A stretch of DNA of 64,000 bases from JACVRW01 sp963819115 (GCA_963819115.1 CAWFUR010000001.1:303520-367519); one strand, 5' to 3'. Numbered from the stretch's first letter, positions 1 to 8,846 are shown. Numbers and translations are program-made. Notes: generated from the letters alone by a model not told the origin.

Positions 1-2
1 CC

Positions 3-353
3 GAGGAGCTGATGCACCACGTCCGGGTGATCGGCGGCTGGTACATGGAGGACCGGGAGGTCACGGTTGACTCCTATCGCGTAATGGAGGCGATCTCGGC
101 CGTGTCCGACCCCCGCTCCGACTTCTACCGCCTCGTCCGCCGCGAGAACCTGCCCGCCAACGAGCTGATGGGCCGGCGGATGGAGACCGGTGTGCTCGCG
201 GTGCTGGCCCAGCTGCGGGCCACGCGCAACTGGTACCGGATCGGCCGCGAGTGGTGGTTCGGCGACCCGCCGGCCACCGAGCTCGGCCGCCAGGAGTGGG
301 CCTACTTCGAGGAGCGGGGCGAGCGGCCGCGCGGGCGGGTGTCGCCGGGCTGA
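3..353 (+). CDS. C-terminal part of a possible AarF/ABC1/UbiB-like kinase (5' end outside window)
   Basis: The reading frame is open to the left edge, so this is probably the tail of a longer gene; an internal ATG lies at 12. The visible ~117 residues are helical, rich in Arg and Trp, and contain a segment 'GVLAVLAQLRAT.NWYRI.REWW' followed by 'PPATELGR'. I recall similar tails on actinobacterial ABC1-type atypical kinases, but the catalytic part is not visible, so the name is tentative. It ends 20 bases before the glycosyltransferase start and may be co-transcribed with it. Confidence 0.4.
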   Translation, partial: EELMHHVRVIGGWYMEDREVTVDSYRVMEAISAVSDPRSDFYRLVRRENLPANELMGRRMETGVLAVLAQLRATRNWYRIGREWWFGDPPATELGRQEWAYFEERGERPRGRVSPG

Positions 354-373
354 GCGGGCAGGCCCCCGCACAA

Positions 374-1270
374 ATGCGGCACTCGGTGATCGTGGTGACG
401 TGGAACGCCGACGCGGTCCTGGACCGGTGCCTCGAGACCCTGCGGGCTCAGCGGGTGGAGGGCGGGATCGAGACGATCGTGGTGGACAACGCCTCCACCG
501 ACGGTACCGCGGCCGTTCTGGCGCGCCATGCGGACCACATCCGCGTGATCCACAACGAGGAGAACGCCGGCTTCTCGCTCGGCAACAACCAGGGTGCGGC
601 CGAGGCCTCGGGAGAGGTTCTTCACTTCCTGAACTCGGACACGGAGCTGTTGCAGCCCGATGCCCTGCAGCGGCTCGCGGACGAGCTCGGGGCGGAGGGC
701 GTGGGCCTGGTGGGGCCCCGGCTCGAGAACCCCGACGGGACGCTCCAGTCGTCCTGCCGCGCGCATCCCACCGTGCTGGGTGCGCTGGTGGTGGGCGCCG
801 GGCTGCACCGGCTGCTTCCCAACGCGGCCCTGGCCCGCGTGTTCCCGGCGGGCTGGTCCCACGACGAGACGCGGGACATGGACTGGCTGGTGGGCGCCGC
901 CCTGTCGGTGCGAGCGGACGTCTTCCGCGACGCGGGCGGGTTCTGGCCCATCCAGTACGCGGAGGAGCAGGAGCTCGCCTGGGAGATCCAGCGGAGGGGG
1001 TATGCGGTTCGCTTCGTGGCCGACGTGCGGGTGATGCACGTGGAGAACGTGTCCAACCAGCAGCGATGGTCGCTGGCCCAGCGCGCCGGCCGCACGGCCG
1101 AGGCGGAGCGGGCGTTCCTGGCCAAGAACTACTCGCGGCCTCGCGGCGGCGTCATCCGCTGGATCACCGCAACCGGGCACCTGGGACGCTCCGCCGTCCT
1201 TCGCCGGATGGGCCATACGGAGCGCGCGGACGTGTACGCCGCGATGGCCCGCCCGCTTCTGCGGCGCTAG
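374..1270 (+). CDS. Family 2 glycosyltransferase
   Basis: A 298-residue GT-A fold glycosyltransferase resembling rhamnosyl/cell-wall GT2 enzymes. The N-terminus 'SVIVVTWNA' with 'VVDNASTDGT' near residue 40 is the nucleotide-binding start of GT2, 'NSDTEL' (about residue 90) is the DXD-equivalent metal site, and 'WLVGAALSVRADVF...GGF' with a following 'EEQELAWEIQRRGY' is the acceptor/catalytic region. ATG at 374 is chosen because homology starts exactly there; the open frame reaches further upstream but reads as an out-of-frame shadow. There is no membrane segment, so it probably acts at the inner face of the membrane on a lipid- or polymer-linked sugar acceptor; donor and acceptor cannot be told. 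The gene converges on prs, and the two stop codons share the palindrome CTAG. Confidence 0.85.
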   Translation: MRHSVIVVTWNADAVLDRCLETLRAQRVEGGIETIVVDNASTDGTAAVLARHADHIRVIHNEENAGFSLGNNQGAAEASGEVLHFLNSDTELLQPDALQRLADELGAEGVGLVGPRLENPDGTLQSSCRAHPTVLGALVVGAGLHRLLPNAALARVFPAGWSHDETRDMDWLVGAALSVRADVFRDAGGFWPIQYAEEQELAWEIQRRGYAVRFVADVRVMHVENVSNQQRWSLAQRAGRTAEAERAFLAKNYSRPRGGVIRWITATGHLGRSAVLRRMGHTERADVYAAMARPLLRR

Positions 1271-2304
1271 AAGAGCTGGTTCTCGCCGGCGAAGATCTCG
1301 GACACGGAGTCGTCCAGGAAGATCCGCCGGATCGAGTCGGTGAGGATGTCCGCGCAGGTGAGCTGGCGCACCAGCCCGGACGGGCCGCCGGCGCGGAGCG
1401 GCACGGTGTCGGTGACCACGATGCCCTCCAGGGGCGAGTCGGCGAGCGTCTGGAACGCGTTGCCGGCGAACAGTCCGTGGGTGGCCACCGCGTACACGCT
1501 CTCCGCGCCCTCGTCGCGCACCGTCTGGGCGGCGGCCGCGAGCGTGCCGCCGGTGCCGATGATGTCGTCGACGATCACGGCGGTCTTGCCCTTCACGTCA
1601 CCGATCACGCGCCCGATCTCGGCCACGCCCTGGGCGGGGCGCTCCTTCTCCATCAGCGCGTAGGGCGCGCCGATCTTGCGGGCGAAGTTCCGCACCAGCT
1701 TGACACGGCCGGCGTCCGGGGCGATGACCGTGAGGTCCTCACCGCCCAGGTGGTCCTGCACGTACTGGCTCAGGATCGGCATGGCGGTCATGTGGTCGAC
1801 CGTCTTCGAGAAGAAGCCCTGCACCTGGCCGGCGTGGAGGTCCATCGTGACCAGGCGGTCGATGCCCGCCACCTCCAGCAGCTCGGCCACGAGCCGGGCG
1901 GAGATGGGCTCGCGGGGCGCCGACTTCTTGTCCTGGCGGGAGTACCCGTACCACGGGCAGACGGCGATGATCCGGTGGGCCGAGGCGTGCTTGGCCGCGT
2001 GGACCATGAGGAGCAGCTCCATGAGCGAGTCGTTCGCGGTGAGCCCCGCGCCCTCGTGGCCGGCTATCGACTGGACGATGAAGAGGTCCGCGCCCCGGAT
2101 CGACTCGCCGTAGCGGCAGTACACCTCGCCGTCGGGGAAGGTCTTGAGTCCGGCGTCCACCGGAGAGAGGTTCAGCCGGCTGGTGATCCTCGCCCCAAGC
2201 TCCTGGCTCGCCCGCCCGGCCGCGACCATGAGCCGCTTCTCGTAGCCCGCGATGATGCTCGTGGGCGGTGCCGGCGCGGTGGCGGTGTCCAGGGGTCTGC
2301 TCAC
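1267..2304 (-). CDS. prs: Ribose-phosphate pyrophosphokinase
   Basis: Makes PRPP from ribose 5-phosphate and ATP for nucleotide, His and Trp synthesis. About 345 residues. Visible signatures: 'FPDGEVYCRYGESIRGAD' near the N-terminus, the ATP-loop region 'CPWYGYSRQDKK', a metal-binding stretch 'DLHAGQVQGFF', and the PRPP-binding loop 'VIVDDIIGTGGTL'. The start is a GTG overlapping the glmU stop (GTGA), so the two genes form a tight glmU-prs operon, the classical pairing that joins UDP-GlcNAc and PRPP supply. An open frame continues upstream inside glmU but only as a shadow. Confidence 0.95.
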   Translation of the reverse strand: MSRPLDTATAPAPPTSIIAGYEKRLMVAAGRASQELGARITSRLNLSPVDAGLKTFPDGEVYCRYGESIRGADLFIVQSIAGHEGAGLTANDSLMELLLMVHAAKHASAHRIIAVCPWYGYSRQDKKSAPREPISARLVAELLEVAGIDRLVTMDLHAGQVQGFFSKTVDHMTAMPILSQYVQDHLGGEDLTVIAPDAGRVKLVRNFARKIGAPYALMEKERPAQGVAEIGRVIGDVKGKTAVIVDDIIGTGGTLAAAAQTVRDEGAESVYAVATHGLFAGNAFQTLADSPLEGIVVTDTVPLRAGGPSGLVRQLTCADILTDSIRRIFLDDSVSEIFAGENQLF

Positions 2305-3686
2305 TTCGGCTCGTCCTTCTCTTCCATGCGGTCGGCGTACGAGTCGACGTTTCTCTGTTTTGCCCGGGCGATTCCGAGAGCTCCGTCGGGAACGTCCCCA
2401 GTGATCACGGAACCCGCCCCAGTGTACGCGCGGTCTCCGACGTCGACGGGGGCCACCAGCGAGGTGTGGATGCCGGTCTTGACGTCCGACCCGACGCGTG
2501 TGCGGTGCTTGCGCCGGCCGTCGTAGTTGGCGGTGATCGTGCTCGCTCCGAGGTTGCTTCCGTCGCCCACGTCGGCGTCTCCGATGTACGACAGATGGGG
2601 CACCTTGGCCCCGGCCCCTACGTCCGAGTTCTTGACCTCCACGAAGGTGCCGACCTTCGATCCCTCCCGGAGGATGGTGCCCGGTCGCAGGTAGGCGAAG
2701 GGGCCCACGCTCACGTTCACGCCCACCTCGGCGTCCACCAGATAGGAGTGGATGACCCGGGCCCCATCGTCTATGCGAGAGTCCGTGACGGTGGTGTGCG
2801 GACCGATCTCGGCACCGGCGCCCACGCTCGTCGCGCCCACCAGGCTCACACCGGGGGAGATGACGGTGTCCTCGCCGATCGACACGCCGGCCTCGACCCG
2901 GATGGTCTGGGGCTGGAGGAAGGTGACACCCTCGCGGGCGTGCCCTTCGAGGATGCGCATCTGAGCCACCGCCTCGGCCTGCATCAGGTCGGCCCGGTCG
3001 TTCACGCCGATCGCGCCGCTGGGGTCGTGGGTCAGGTGCGTGCACACCCGCTCGCCGCGGTCGCGCATGACCTGGATCGCCCCGGTGAGGTAGCGCTCGC
3101 CGCCCTGGGCGGCCACCACGTCGAGTGAGGACACCAGGGCCACGGGGTCGAACGCGTAGGTGCCGAGGTTGATCTCCCGGATGGCCAGCTCGTCCGCCGG
3201 CACCCCGTCCGGGTTCTTGGTCTCCACGATCCGGGCCACCGTGCCATCGCCGTCACGGACGATGCGGCCGTAGCCGTCGGGGTCGAGGTCCTCGGTGGTG
3301 AGCACGGTGGCGATGGCGCTCTCGTCGTTGTGCGAGCGCAGGAGGCCGGTGAGGTGCTCGGCCGACACGAGCGGATGGTCTCCGGACATGATCACCACGG
3401 CCCCGGTCCCGTCCTCCAGGTGAGACCGCGCGGCGAGCACAGCGGCGCCGGTGCCCTCGCCGTCGGTCTGCTCGGCAAGCTCCACCCCGTCGGGCAGTCC
3501 CTCGGCCACGCCGTCGCCCGGGCGCACCACGCACACGATGCGCGTCGCTCCAGCCTCACGACCGGCGTCGACCACCCAATCGAGCATGGGCTTTCCGCAC
3601 ACGCGATGGAGCACCTTGGGGATATCCGAACGCATGCGCGTCCCCCGTCCGGCGGCCATGATGAGGACCGTAAAGGGCTCCGCCAT
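2301..3686 (-). CDS. glmU: Bifunctional UDP-GlcNAc pyrophosphorylase / glucosamine-1-phosphate acetyltransferase
   Basis: Performs the last two steps to UDP-N-acetylglucosamine, the precursor of peptidoglycan. 461 residues, the normal size. The N-terminal uridyltransferase domain begins 'VLIMAAGRGTRM' with 'KVLH..CGKPML'. The C-terminal half is a left-handed beta-helix built of hexapeptide repeats, with 'YLRPGT' and 'ITANYDGRRKHRTRVG' in the acetyltransferase site. A -10-like TACGCT lies 8 bases before the ATG with no Shine-Dalgarno, which suggests a leaderless transcript. First gene of the glmU-prs operon. Confidence 0.96.
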   Translation of the reverse strand: MAEPFTVLIMAAGRGTRMRSDIPKVLHRVCGKPMLDWVVDAGREAGATRIVCVVRPGDGVAEGLPDGVELAEQTDGEGTGAAVLAARSHLEDGTGAVVIMSGDHPLVSAEHLTGLLRSHNDESAIATVLTTEDLDPDGYGRIVRDGDGTVARIVETKNPDGVPADELAIREINLGTYAFDPVALVSSLDVVAAQGGERYLTGAIQVMRDRGERVCTHLTHDPSGAIGVNDRADLMQAEAVAQMRILEGHAREGVTFLQPQTIRVEAGVSIGEDTVISPGVSLVGATSVGAGAEIGPHTTVTDSRIDDGARVIHSYLVDAEVGVNVSVGPFAYLRPGTILREGSKVGTFVEVKNSDVGAGAKVPHLSYIGDADVGDGSNLGASTITANYDGRRKHRTRVGSDVKTGIHTSLVAPVDVGDRAYTGAGSVITGDVPDGALGIARAKQRNVDSYADRMEEKDEPK

Positions 3687-3694
3687 GAGTTCCG

Positions 3695-3700
3695 AGCGTA
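3695..3700 (-). promoter_or_regulatory. Putative -10 element of glmU (leaderless)
   Basis: On the minus strand the hexamer TACGCT ends 8 bases before the glmU ATG (3686). A transcript starting 6-8 bases after it would begin at or next to the start codon. No clear -35 is visible. Confidence 0.35.
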
Positions 3701-3801
3701 CCGTCGATGGCCGATTTCAGGAGTTGATGCAAGCGAGGAGCGCAGCCCGATCGGTGATCGGGCGAGCACCGGACCCTGTTATGGACGCGGCGGGAGGCCA
3801 G

Positions 3802-3873
3802 CTGGGGAGGGAGGAATCGAACCCACCATTCTCTGGACCAAAACCAGATGTCTTGCCATTAGACGACTCCCCA
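3802..3873 (-). tRNA. tRNA-Gln (anticodon TTG)
   Basis: The minus strand folds as a cloverleaf: acceptor TGGGGAG/CTCCCCA, D-arm with TCTAATGGCAAGA, anticodon stem CTGG/CCAG around loop TTTTGGT (anticodon TTG), and T-loop TTCGATT. The 3' CCA is not encoded. The T-stem GTGGG/CCTCC contains one T-C mismatch and one G-T pair. Located between the PucR-type regulator and glmU. Confidence 0.93.
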
Positions 3874-3932
3874 CCGGTGGCCGTGGCGAAGGTATCACCG
3901 GGTGAGACCTTCCCGGCCCGGAACGAGGCGGT

Positions 3933-5243
3933 CTAGCGGTCCTTCTGCTCGAGCGGAACCCGGCCGGCCTCGGTGCCCTTCTCTTGAGCGGGACCGCCGG
4001 GGGCGTGGATGCCGAGCACCCTCATCGCCTTGAGGCCGAGCGACAGGCGCTCGCGCCCTTCGGTGGACGACACGTCGAGTCCCGACAGCTCGCGCACGCG
4101 CTCGAGCCGGTAGCGGATCGTGTGACGATGCGTGAACAGCCGCTCTGCCGTGCGCGCCACGTTGCCGTCCGCGTCGAGGAAGCTCTCGAGGGTGAGCACC
4201 AGGTCGGTCTCGTATTGCTCGTCGTAGTCCACGAGCGGCGCCACGGTCTCCTCGAAGAAGCCCTGGAGCTCGCTCGGGTCCTCGCTCATGGCCGGGAGCA
4301 GCAGCCGATAGGCGCCGGTCTCCTCGAAGGACAGCTCCTGGAGGCCGCGAGCCTCGGCCACGTTCGCGGCCAGCAGCGCCTCGGTGCCGGCGCGGTGCAG
4401 GTCCGCCGGGTCCGTGGCGTGACGGCTCACGGCCACCGTGAGCGTGTGCCCGGGCAGGCCGGTCTCCATCTCGCGGTGCACTGCGGCCGCGATGCGCTGC
4501 GCCGCCGAGACCTCGGCGCCGGGGGCCAGGATCACGAGCTCCCGGCCCCCGGTGGCGCCGTGCTCGCCCAGGCCGCCGGCGCGACCGTGGCGGGCGGACC
4601 AGGCCGGCGCGGCCAGGGCGGCCAGCGCGGTGCGCTCCACGGCGCGGGCGCCGCGCTCGGCCACCGTGAGCACCCGGGCCCGCCAGTCGCCCTCCTCGGT
4701 GTGCTGGGGGCGAGCGCGCACCACGAGCACGCTGCCGCCCTGCGAGAGGTCGCACCCGAGCTCAGAGGAGCGTGCGGCGATCGTCTGGGCGTCTGTGACC
4801 TTCCGGCAGAGCAGGTCGTTCACGAAGTCGGCCACCGCGGCCTCGCTGGCGCGCTCCGGGGCCTTCGCGCGGTCCAGCTCGAGAGCGATGAGGTTGGCCA
4901 CGATCCGCAGGAGCGCGGGCGGCGGATCGATCCCGCGCGACCGGTACCGCAGCTGGCCAACCACGCTCTCGGCCACGGTCAGATCCAGGCGCTGGGTGTC
5001 TCCCTCCCCCGCCATGACCGCGCGCTCGTCCTCGGGCGAGGCACACGCCACGGCCAGCACGCTGCTCGACGAATCGAGCACGATCACGCTCGCACCGAGC
5101 GCGTTCCCGGCGGCTCGTGCGACGCTCGGCAGGCCTGTTCCGGCCTCCACCGCCTCGGAGACCTCGTCGAGCGCATCCAGGAACGAGCGCGGCTCGGACG
5201 CGGGCCCGCCGGTCGCACGCACCGGATTGTGCGAAACCGACAT
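3933..5243 (-). CDS. PucR/CdaR-family transcriptional regulator
   Basis: A 436-residue DNA-binding regulator. The C-terminus carries the PucR-type helix-turn-helix: 'DADGNVARTAERLFTHRHTI' followed by 'RYRLERVRELSGLD' around residues 355-390. Upstream is a GGDEF-like/PucR middle domain (about 150-300), preceded by an N-terminal sensor-like region with 'VARAAGNALGASVIVLDSSSSVL' character. Family members usually sense a metabolite and control purine, sugar-diacid or amino-acid genes, but no target is evident: its neighbours are tRNA-Gln and a small membrane protein. A -10-like TACGAT sits 6 bases before the ATG, suggesting a leaderless mRNA. Confidence 0.85.
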   Translation of the reverse strand: MSVSHNPVRATGGPASEPRSFLDALDEVSEAVEAGTGLPSVARAAGNALGASVIVLDSSSSVLAVACASPEDERAVMAGEGDTQRLDLTVAESVVGQLRYRSRGIDPPPALLRIVANLIALELDRAKAPERASEAAVADFVNDLLCRKVTDAQTIAARSSELGCDLSQGGSVLVVRARPQHTEEGDWRARVLTVAERGARAVERTALAALAAPAWSARHGRAGGLGEHGATGGRELVILAPGAEVSAAQRIAAAVHREMETGLPGHTLTVAVSRHATDPADLHRAGTEALLAANVAEARGLQELSFEETGAYRLLLPAMSEDPSELQGFFEETVAPLVDYDEQYETDLVLTLESFLDADGNVARTAERLFTHRHTIRYRLERVRELSGLDVSSTEGRERLSLGLKAMRVLGIHAPGGPAQEKGTEAGRVPLEQKDR

Positions 5244-5249
5244 GACCCG

Positions 5250-5255
5250 ATCGTA
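5250..5255 (-). promoter_or_regulatory. Putative -10 element of the PucR-type gene (leaderless)
   Basis: TACGAT on the minus strand lies 6 bases before the ATG at 5243, and there is no Shine-Dalgarno between them. Confidence 0.35.
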
Positions 5256-5302
5256 TCGGCGGTTCGCGATCCTGAACGATCAATTCCGCCCAGAGAGCGG
5301 AT

Positions 5303-5524
5303 TCAGGCGTAGCGGTCGTAGCTCCAGACGATCGCGAGGCCGATCGCGGTGCCGGTGCCCATGAGCGTGCCGAGGATGAAGAGGGTGAGGAAGCCGGCCG
5401 CCGCCTTCTCCCAGACCCGCCCGTAACAGCGCAGCGCGGGCATCAGGATCAGCCCCACGTAGCAGGACACCGTGAGTCCGCCCGCGAGGGCGAGGGTGAT
5501 CTCGGTTGTGGACAGGCTGTTCAT
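5303..5524 (-). CDS. Small two-helix membrane protein
   Basis: A 73-residue protein with two predicted transmembrane helices: residues about 8-28 ('TLALAGGLTVSCYVGLILM' type composition) and 42-66 ('AGFLTLFILGTLMGTGTAIGLAIVW'). No known domain recognised. Its ATG overlaps the stop of the DedA-PAP2 gene (ATGA), so it is translationally coupled and may be a partner of that membrane enzyme. Confidence 0.6.
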   Translation of the reverse strand: MNSLSTTEITLALAGGLTVSCYVGLILMPALRCYGRVWEKAAAGFLTLFILGTLMGTGTAIGLAIVWSYDRYA

Positions 5525-7100
5525 TGACGAGTGGCCGGGGACGCCTCGGGCCGGCCCTCATTGTTGCGGACGTACGCGACGATCAGGGCAAACGTGGCGA
5601 GGAGGCCGAACACCGCCGCTCCCAGGGCCCATCCGCCGACGACATCCGACCAGTAGTGCGCGCGCAGGTACACCCGGGACAGCCCGATGGCGGCCGCGAG
5701 CACCAGTGAGCACGTGACGATCGCCGCCTGTCCGGCGATGCCGCGCCCGCGGGTGAGCACCACGGCCACCGCCACCCAGATCGTGGAGTACGCAGCGTGC
5801 CCGCTGGGGAACGCGGACTTCGCCGTCTCCACCAGTGGGCCCGCGGGCCGCGGCCGGTCCACCAACTCCTTGGCGATGTCCACGCCGAAGTAGACGATCA
5901 CGGTACCCAGCAGCAGCACGGCCAGTTCCGCCAGCCGGTGCTCGTGGATGAGCACGATCGACGCCGCCACCAACAGCACGGCGACCGTGCCGAACGAGCC
6001 GAGATCCGAGATCACCTTCGCGGCGTCCACGGCCCAGTCGGCCTTCAGGTCGCGGCCCATGTCGAAGAAGTCGCGGTCGAGCCCCGTGAGCGAGGTGGAA
6101 CCGGACACGATCTGCGCGTAGAAGACGAACACGTAGGCGCCCGCCCCGCCCACGGCCGCCGCGGTGGTCACCTCCAGCCCCAGGTCACCCGGGGTGAGCC
6201 GGTCCCACAGGAAGCGCGCCTCGGGTCCGAGAAGCCGGACCCCCGGCCGTACGAGGCCGCGGTGGATTGGACGGCCGATCGCGAACAGCGGCCGTATCGC
6301 GGGGTGTCCTTGGTGCGCCAGCAGCCACTGCCGGATCTGCTCGCGGCGCCGATAGGCCACCACCACGCCGACGATCACCGAGACCGTGATGCCGAAGCCG
6401 AACACCGCCTGCCCGGCCACGGCCACGACCCTGTCGAAGGAGCGCCAGAAGATGTACCCGAGGACGCAGTAGAGCGTCGCCCACAGCCCGCGCCGACGAT
6501 GCTGAACGGGATGAAGCGCCTGTACCGGAGTCCCGACGACCCGGCAACGAACGGGGCGAGCGCCCGGACCAGGCCGATGAAGCGGCCGATCAGGATCGTC
6601 TTGCCGCCGTGACGCTCGAAGTAGCCCTCCACCTGCGTGAGCCGATCGCTGGTGATCTTCACCCTGGGGCCGTGCTTCTCGAGGAACCTGCGGCCCAGGC
6701 GCCGGCCGATGAAGAAGCTCGCCGTGTCGCCGAGCACCGCGCAGATCCAGACCACCCCGATCAGCGGCACCAGGTCGATCTCGCCCTGGCCGGCGATCAC
6801 GCCGCCGGCGATCACCACGGTCTCGCCCGGAGCCACGAGGCCCACGAACGCACCCGTCTCGAGGAACGCCATCCCGCCCACGAGCGCGTAGGTCCAGGGG
6901 CCGAGCGCCTCGGCGATGTTGACGATCAGCTCCTTGGGGTCGGGCAGGGCCGACAGGGCCCCGCTGGCGTAGACCCCCAGCGCGATCGCCAGCAGGGTCA
7001 GGCCGGCCCTGCGCTCGAACTCGAGCCGGCGCCAGCGCCAGACGACGTAGCCGCCGATCGCCACGGCCAGCACAGCGCCCGCGATGTGGGCGGCAGACAC
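5521..7100 (-). pseudogene. DedA-PAP2 fusion membrane phosphatase, interrupted by a 1-base deletion
   Basis: Two reading frames together make one ~526-residue protein. The N-terminal ~200 residues are DedA/SNARE-associated (VTT) type: 'FLETGAFVGLVAPGETVVIAGG' region, 'GDTASFFIGRRLGRRFL' and 'GRFIGLVRALAPFVAGSS'. The C-terminal half is a PAP2 phosphatase with all three motifs: 'KELVDRPRP', 'PSGHA' and 'SRVYLRAHYWSDVVG'. The frame breaks at about 6486-6490, where 'IVGAG' should run into 'LWATLYCVLGY'; adding one base in the short G/C run restores it. DedA proteins transport or flip lipid phosphates and PAP2 dephosphorylates lipid pyrophosphates, so the fusion fits undecaprenyl-phosphate recycling (inference). 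Start GTG at 7100. Either a sequencing error or a genuine frameshift. Confidence 0.8.
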
Positions 7101-7121
7101 GGCCCGGACTGTAGGGCCGCG

Positions 7122-7954
7122 TCAGGTCCGGCGCAGCCTGGTGGCCAGCGCGCCTCCGACGCGCGCGGCGGCGCGGCGGGCGTCCGTGTCGCTCTCGAAG
7201 AGCCCGAAGCAGGTGGGGCCCGACCCGCTCACCCCGGCGCCGAGGGCTCCCGCGGCGCGCAGGGCCTCGAGCGGCCCGCGGAGATCCGGGCGCAGCGAGA
7301 TCGCGGCCTCACCGAGGTCGTTCTCCACGGCCGCCGCGAGCACCGGCGCGGCGCTCGCGGCCAGGCGCCGCAGGGGCGCGGGATCGAGCTCGCTTGCGCC
7401 AGGCGTGCAGGCGATCCAGCTCCGCGTACACCTCGCCGGCCCGCAGGCCCTCCCTCTGGGGGACCAGCACCACGGCGAGGGCCGGGAGCTCGAGTGGCTC
7501 CACCACCTCGCCCGTGCCCGTCACGAGCGCGTGGCGCGGGTCCACCTGGCTGGGCACGTCGGAGCCCAGTGCCGACCCGATCCCGCGCAGCTCCCCGGCG
7601 TCCAGTGGGCCGCCGGCGATCGCGTTCGCGGCCCGTAGCGCGGCCGCCGCATCGGCACTCCCGCCGCCGAGGCCGGCGGCTACGGGGATCCGCTTCTCGA
7701 TTCGCAGCTCGAGCGGGGGAAGCTCTCCGCCGAGCCGGTCACGGATGAGCGTGATGGCGCGGGCGGCGAGGTTCTCACCGGCCACACCGGGGCAGATCAC
7801 GGCGTCCCGCATGCCCGCCGGCAGCTCGCGCACCTCGAGGTCGTCGGCCAGCTCGAGCGAGGCGAAGAGCGAGGCGAGCGGGTGCATGCCGTCCGTCCGG
7901 CGGACCCACGTGAAGGATCAGGTTGAGCTTCGCGTAGGCCCGCTCGGCGATCAC
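7122..7954 (-). pseudogene. ispE: 4-diphosphocytidyl-2-C-methyl-D-erythritol kinase, split by two frameshifts
   Basis: MEP-pathway GHMP kinase. Three frames cover the protein in order: 'AERAYAKLNLILHVG' at the N-terminus; then 'RRTDGMHPLASLFASLELADD' through the ATP loop 'PVAAGLGGGSADAAAAL' to 'LDRL'; then 'ENDLGEAAISLRP' with the GHMP C-terminal 'GAGVSGSGPTCFGLF'. The breaks are at about 7899-7906 and 7400-7412; each needs two bases added or one removed. At the first, restoring GC after GGTCC gives 'HVGPRRTDGMH', the family-typical wording. Start GTG at 7954. It sits in the classic metG-tatD-rsmA-ispE order. As no other isoprenoid route is visible here, loss of function is doubtful and sequence error likely. 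Confidence 0.85.
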
Positions 7955-7982
7955 CCGCGGCAGGCTAGAGGCCCGCGGGGGT

Positions 7983-8846
7983 CTAGATGATCCGCGAGGC
8001 TCGAGGCGCGCCCGCCAGCTCCGGGCCGAGCTCCGCGGCGAGGCTCGTCCACTGCTCCGGACCGAGTCGCTCCGCACGGGTGTCCGCGGGCAGGCCGATG
8101 GCCTCCAGCGCCGCGCGGGCCGCGTCGCGCAGCTCGGGAGTGCCGCCCGGAGCGAGCGCCAGCGATCCCGCGAGCGCCTTGCGCCGGTGGGCGAACCCTG
8201 CGTGCACCAGATTGCGAACGACGTCGGGCGGCGCGGCCGCGCTACGGCGCAGGACGACCAGTACGGAGTCCACGTGCGGCGCCGGGTGGAAAACCGTGCG
8301 GGGCACGCGGCGGAGCACCCGCACGTCGCACGAGAGCTGCGCGAGTGCGGACGAGGCGCCATAGGAGCGGCTTCCGGGGGCGGCCGCGAGGCGCTCCCCC
8401 ACCTCACGCTGGACCATGGCCACCCAGAGTGTGGCGGCGGGCAGCCGGGCGACCGACTCCAGCAACACGGTGGCGGCCACCCCGTAGGGCAGGTTGGCCA
8501 CCACCTTCGTGGGCTCCGGCTCGAGCGCCCCCAGGTCGAGCTTCACCGCGTCGGCCAGGTGGAGCGTCGTGTTCGGGAACGGGTCGAGCGCGTCCCGGAG
8601 GGCGGGTTCCAGCGAGGCGTCGATCTCCACCACGTGCAGGTGCCCGACCCGCGGGGCCAGGTGCTCCGAGAGCACTCCCAGCCCACCGCCCACCTCCAGC
8701 ACCACGTCGCTCGGAGCGAGCTCGGCTGCCCGCTCGATCACCCCGAGCAGGTTGTCGTCGATCAGGAAGTTCTGCCCGAGCTCCCGGTTGGGCCGGACGT
8801 CGAACTGGCGCAGGCGGCGCAGGCTCGCCTGGCGCGGCTCGCTCAC
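7983..8846 (-). CDS. rsmA: 16S rRNA (adenine1518-N6/adenine1519-N6)-dimethyltransferase
   Basis: KsgA-type enzyme that dimethylates two adenosines in the 3' hairpin of 16S rRNA using S-adenosylmethionine. About 287 residues. Signatures: 'RELGQNFLIDDNLL', SAM-binding 'VLEVGGGLGVLSEHL', acidic 'HVVEIDASL', and the catalytic 'NLPYGVAATVLLE', where the usual NLPYN is NLPYG. 'VFHPAPHVDSVLVVL' is the conserved C-terminal part of the fold. The GTG start overlaps the tatD stop (GTGA). Confidence 0.93.
   Translation of the reverse strand: MSEPRQASLRRLRQFDVRPNRELGQNFLIDDNLLGVIERAAELAPSDVVLEVGGGLGVLSEHLAPRVGHLHVVEIDASLEPALRDALDPFPNTTLHLADAVKLDLGALEPEPTKVVANLPYGVAATVLLESVARLPAATLWVAMVQREVGERLAAAPGSRSYGASSALAQLSCDVRVLRRVPRTVFHPAPHVDSVLVVLRRSAAAPPDVVRNLVHAGFAHRRKALAGSLALAPGGTPELRDAARAALEAIGLPADTRAERLGPEQWTSLAAELGPELAGAPRASRII

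Noticed and set aside
190..2526. A 778-codon plus-strand open frame
   Set aside because: Shadow frame across the glycosyltransferase and the antisense of prs; G+C-rich codon bias keeps it open and the protein is Arg/Gly/Pro-rich without domains.
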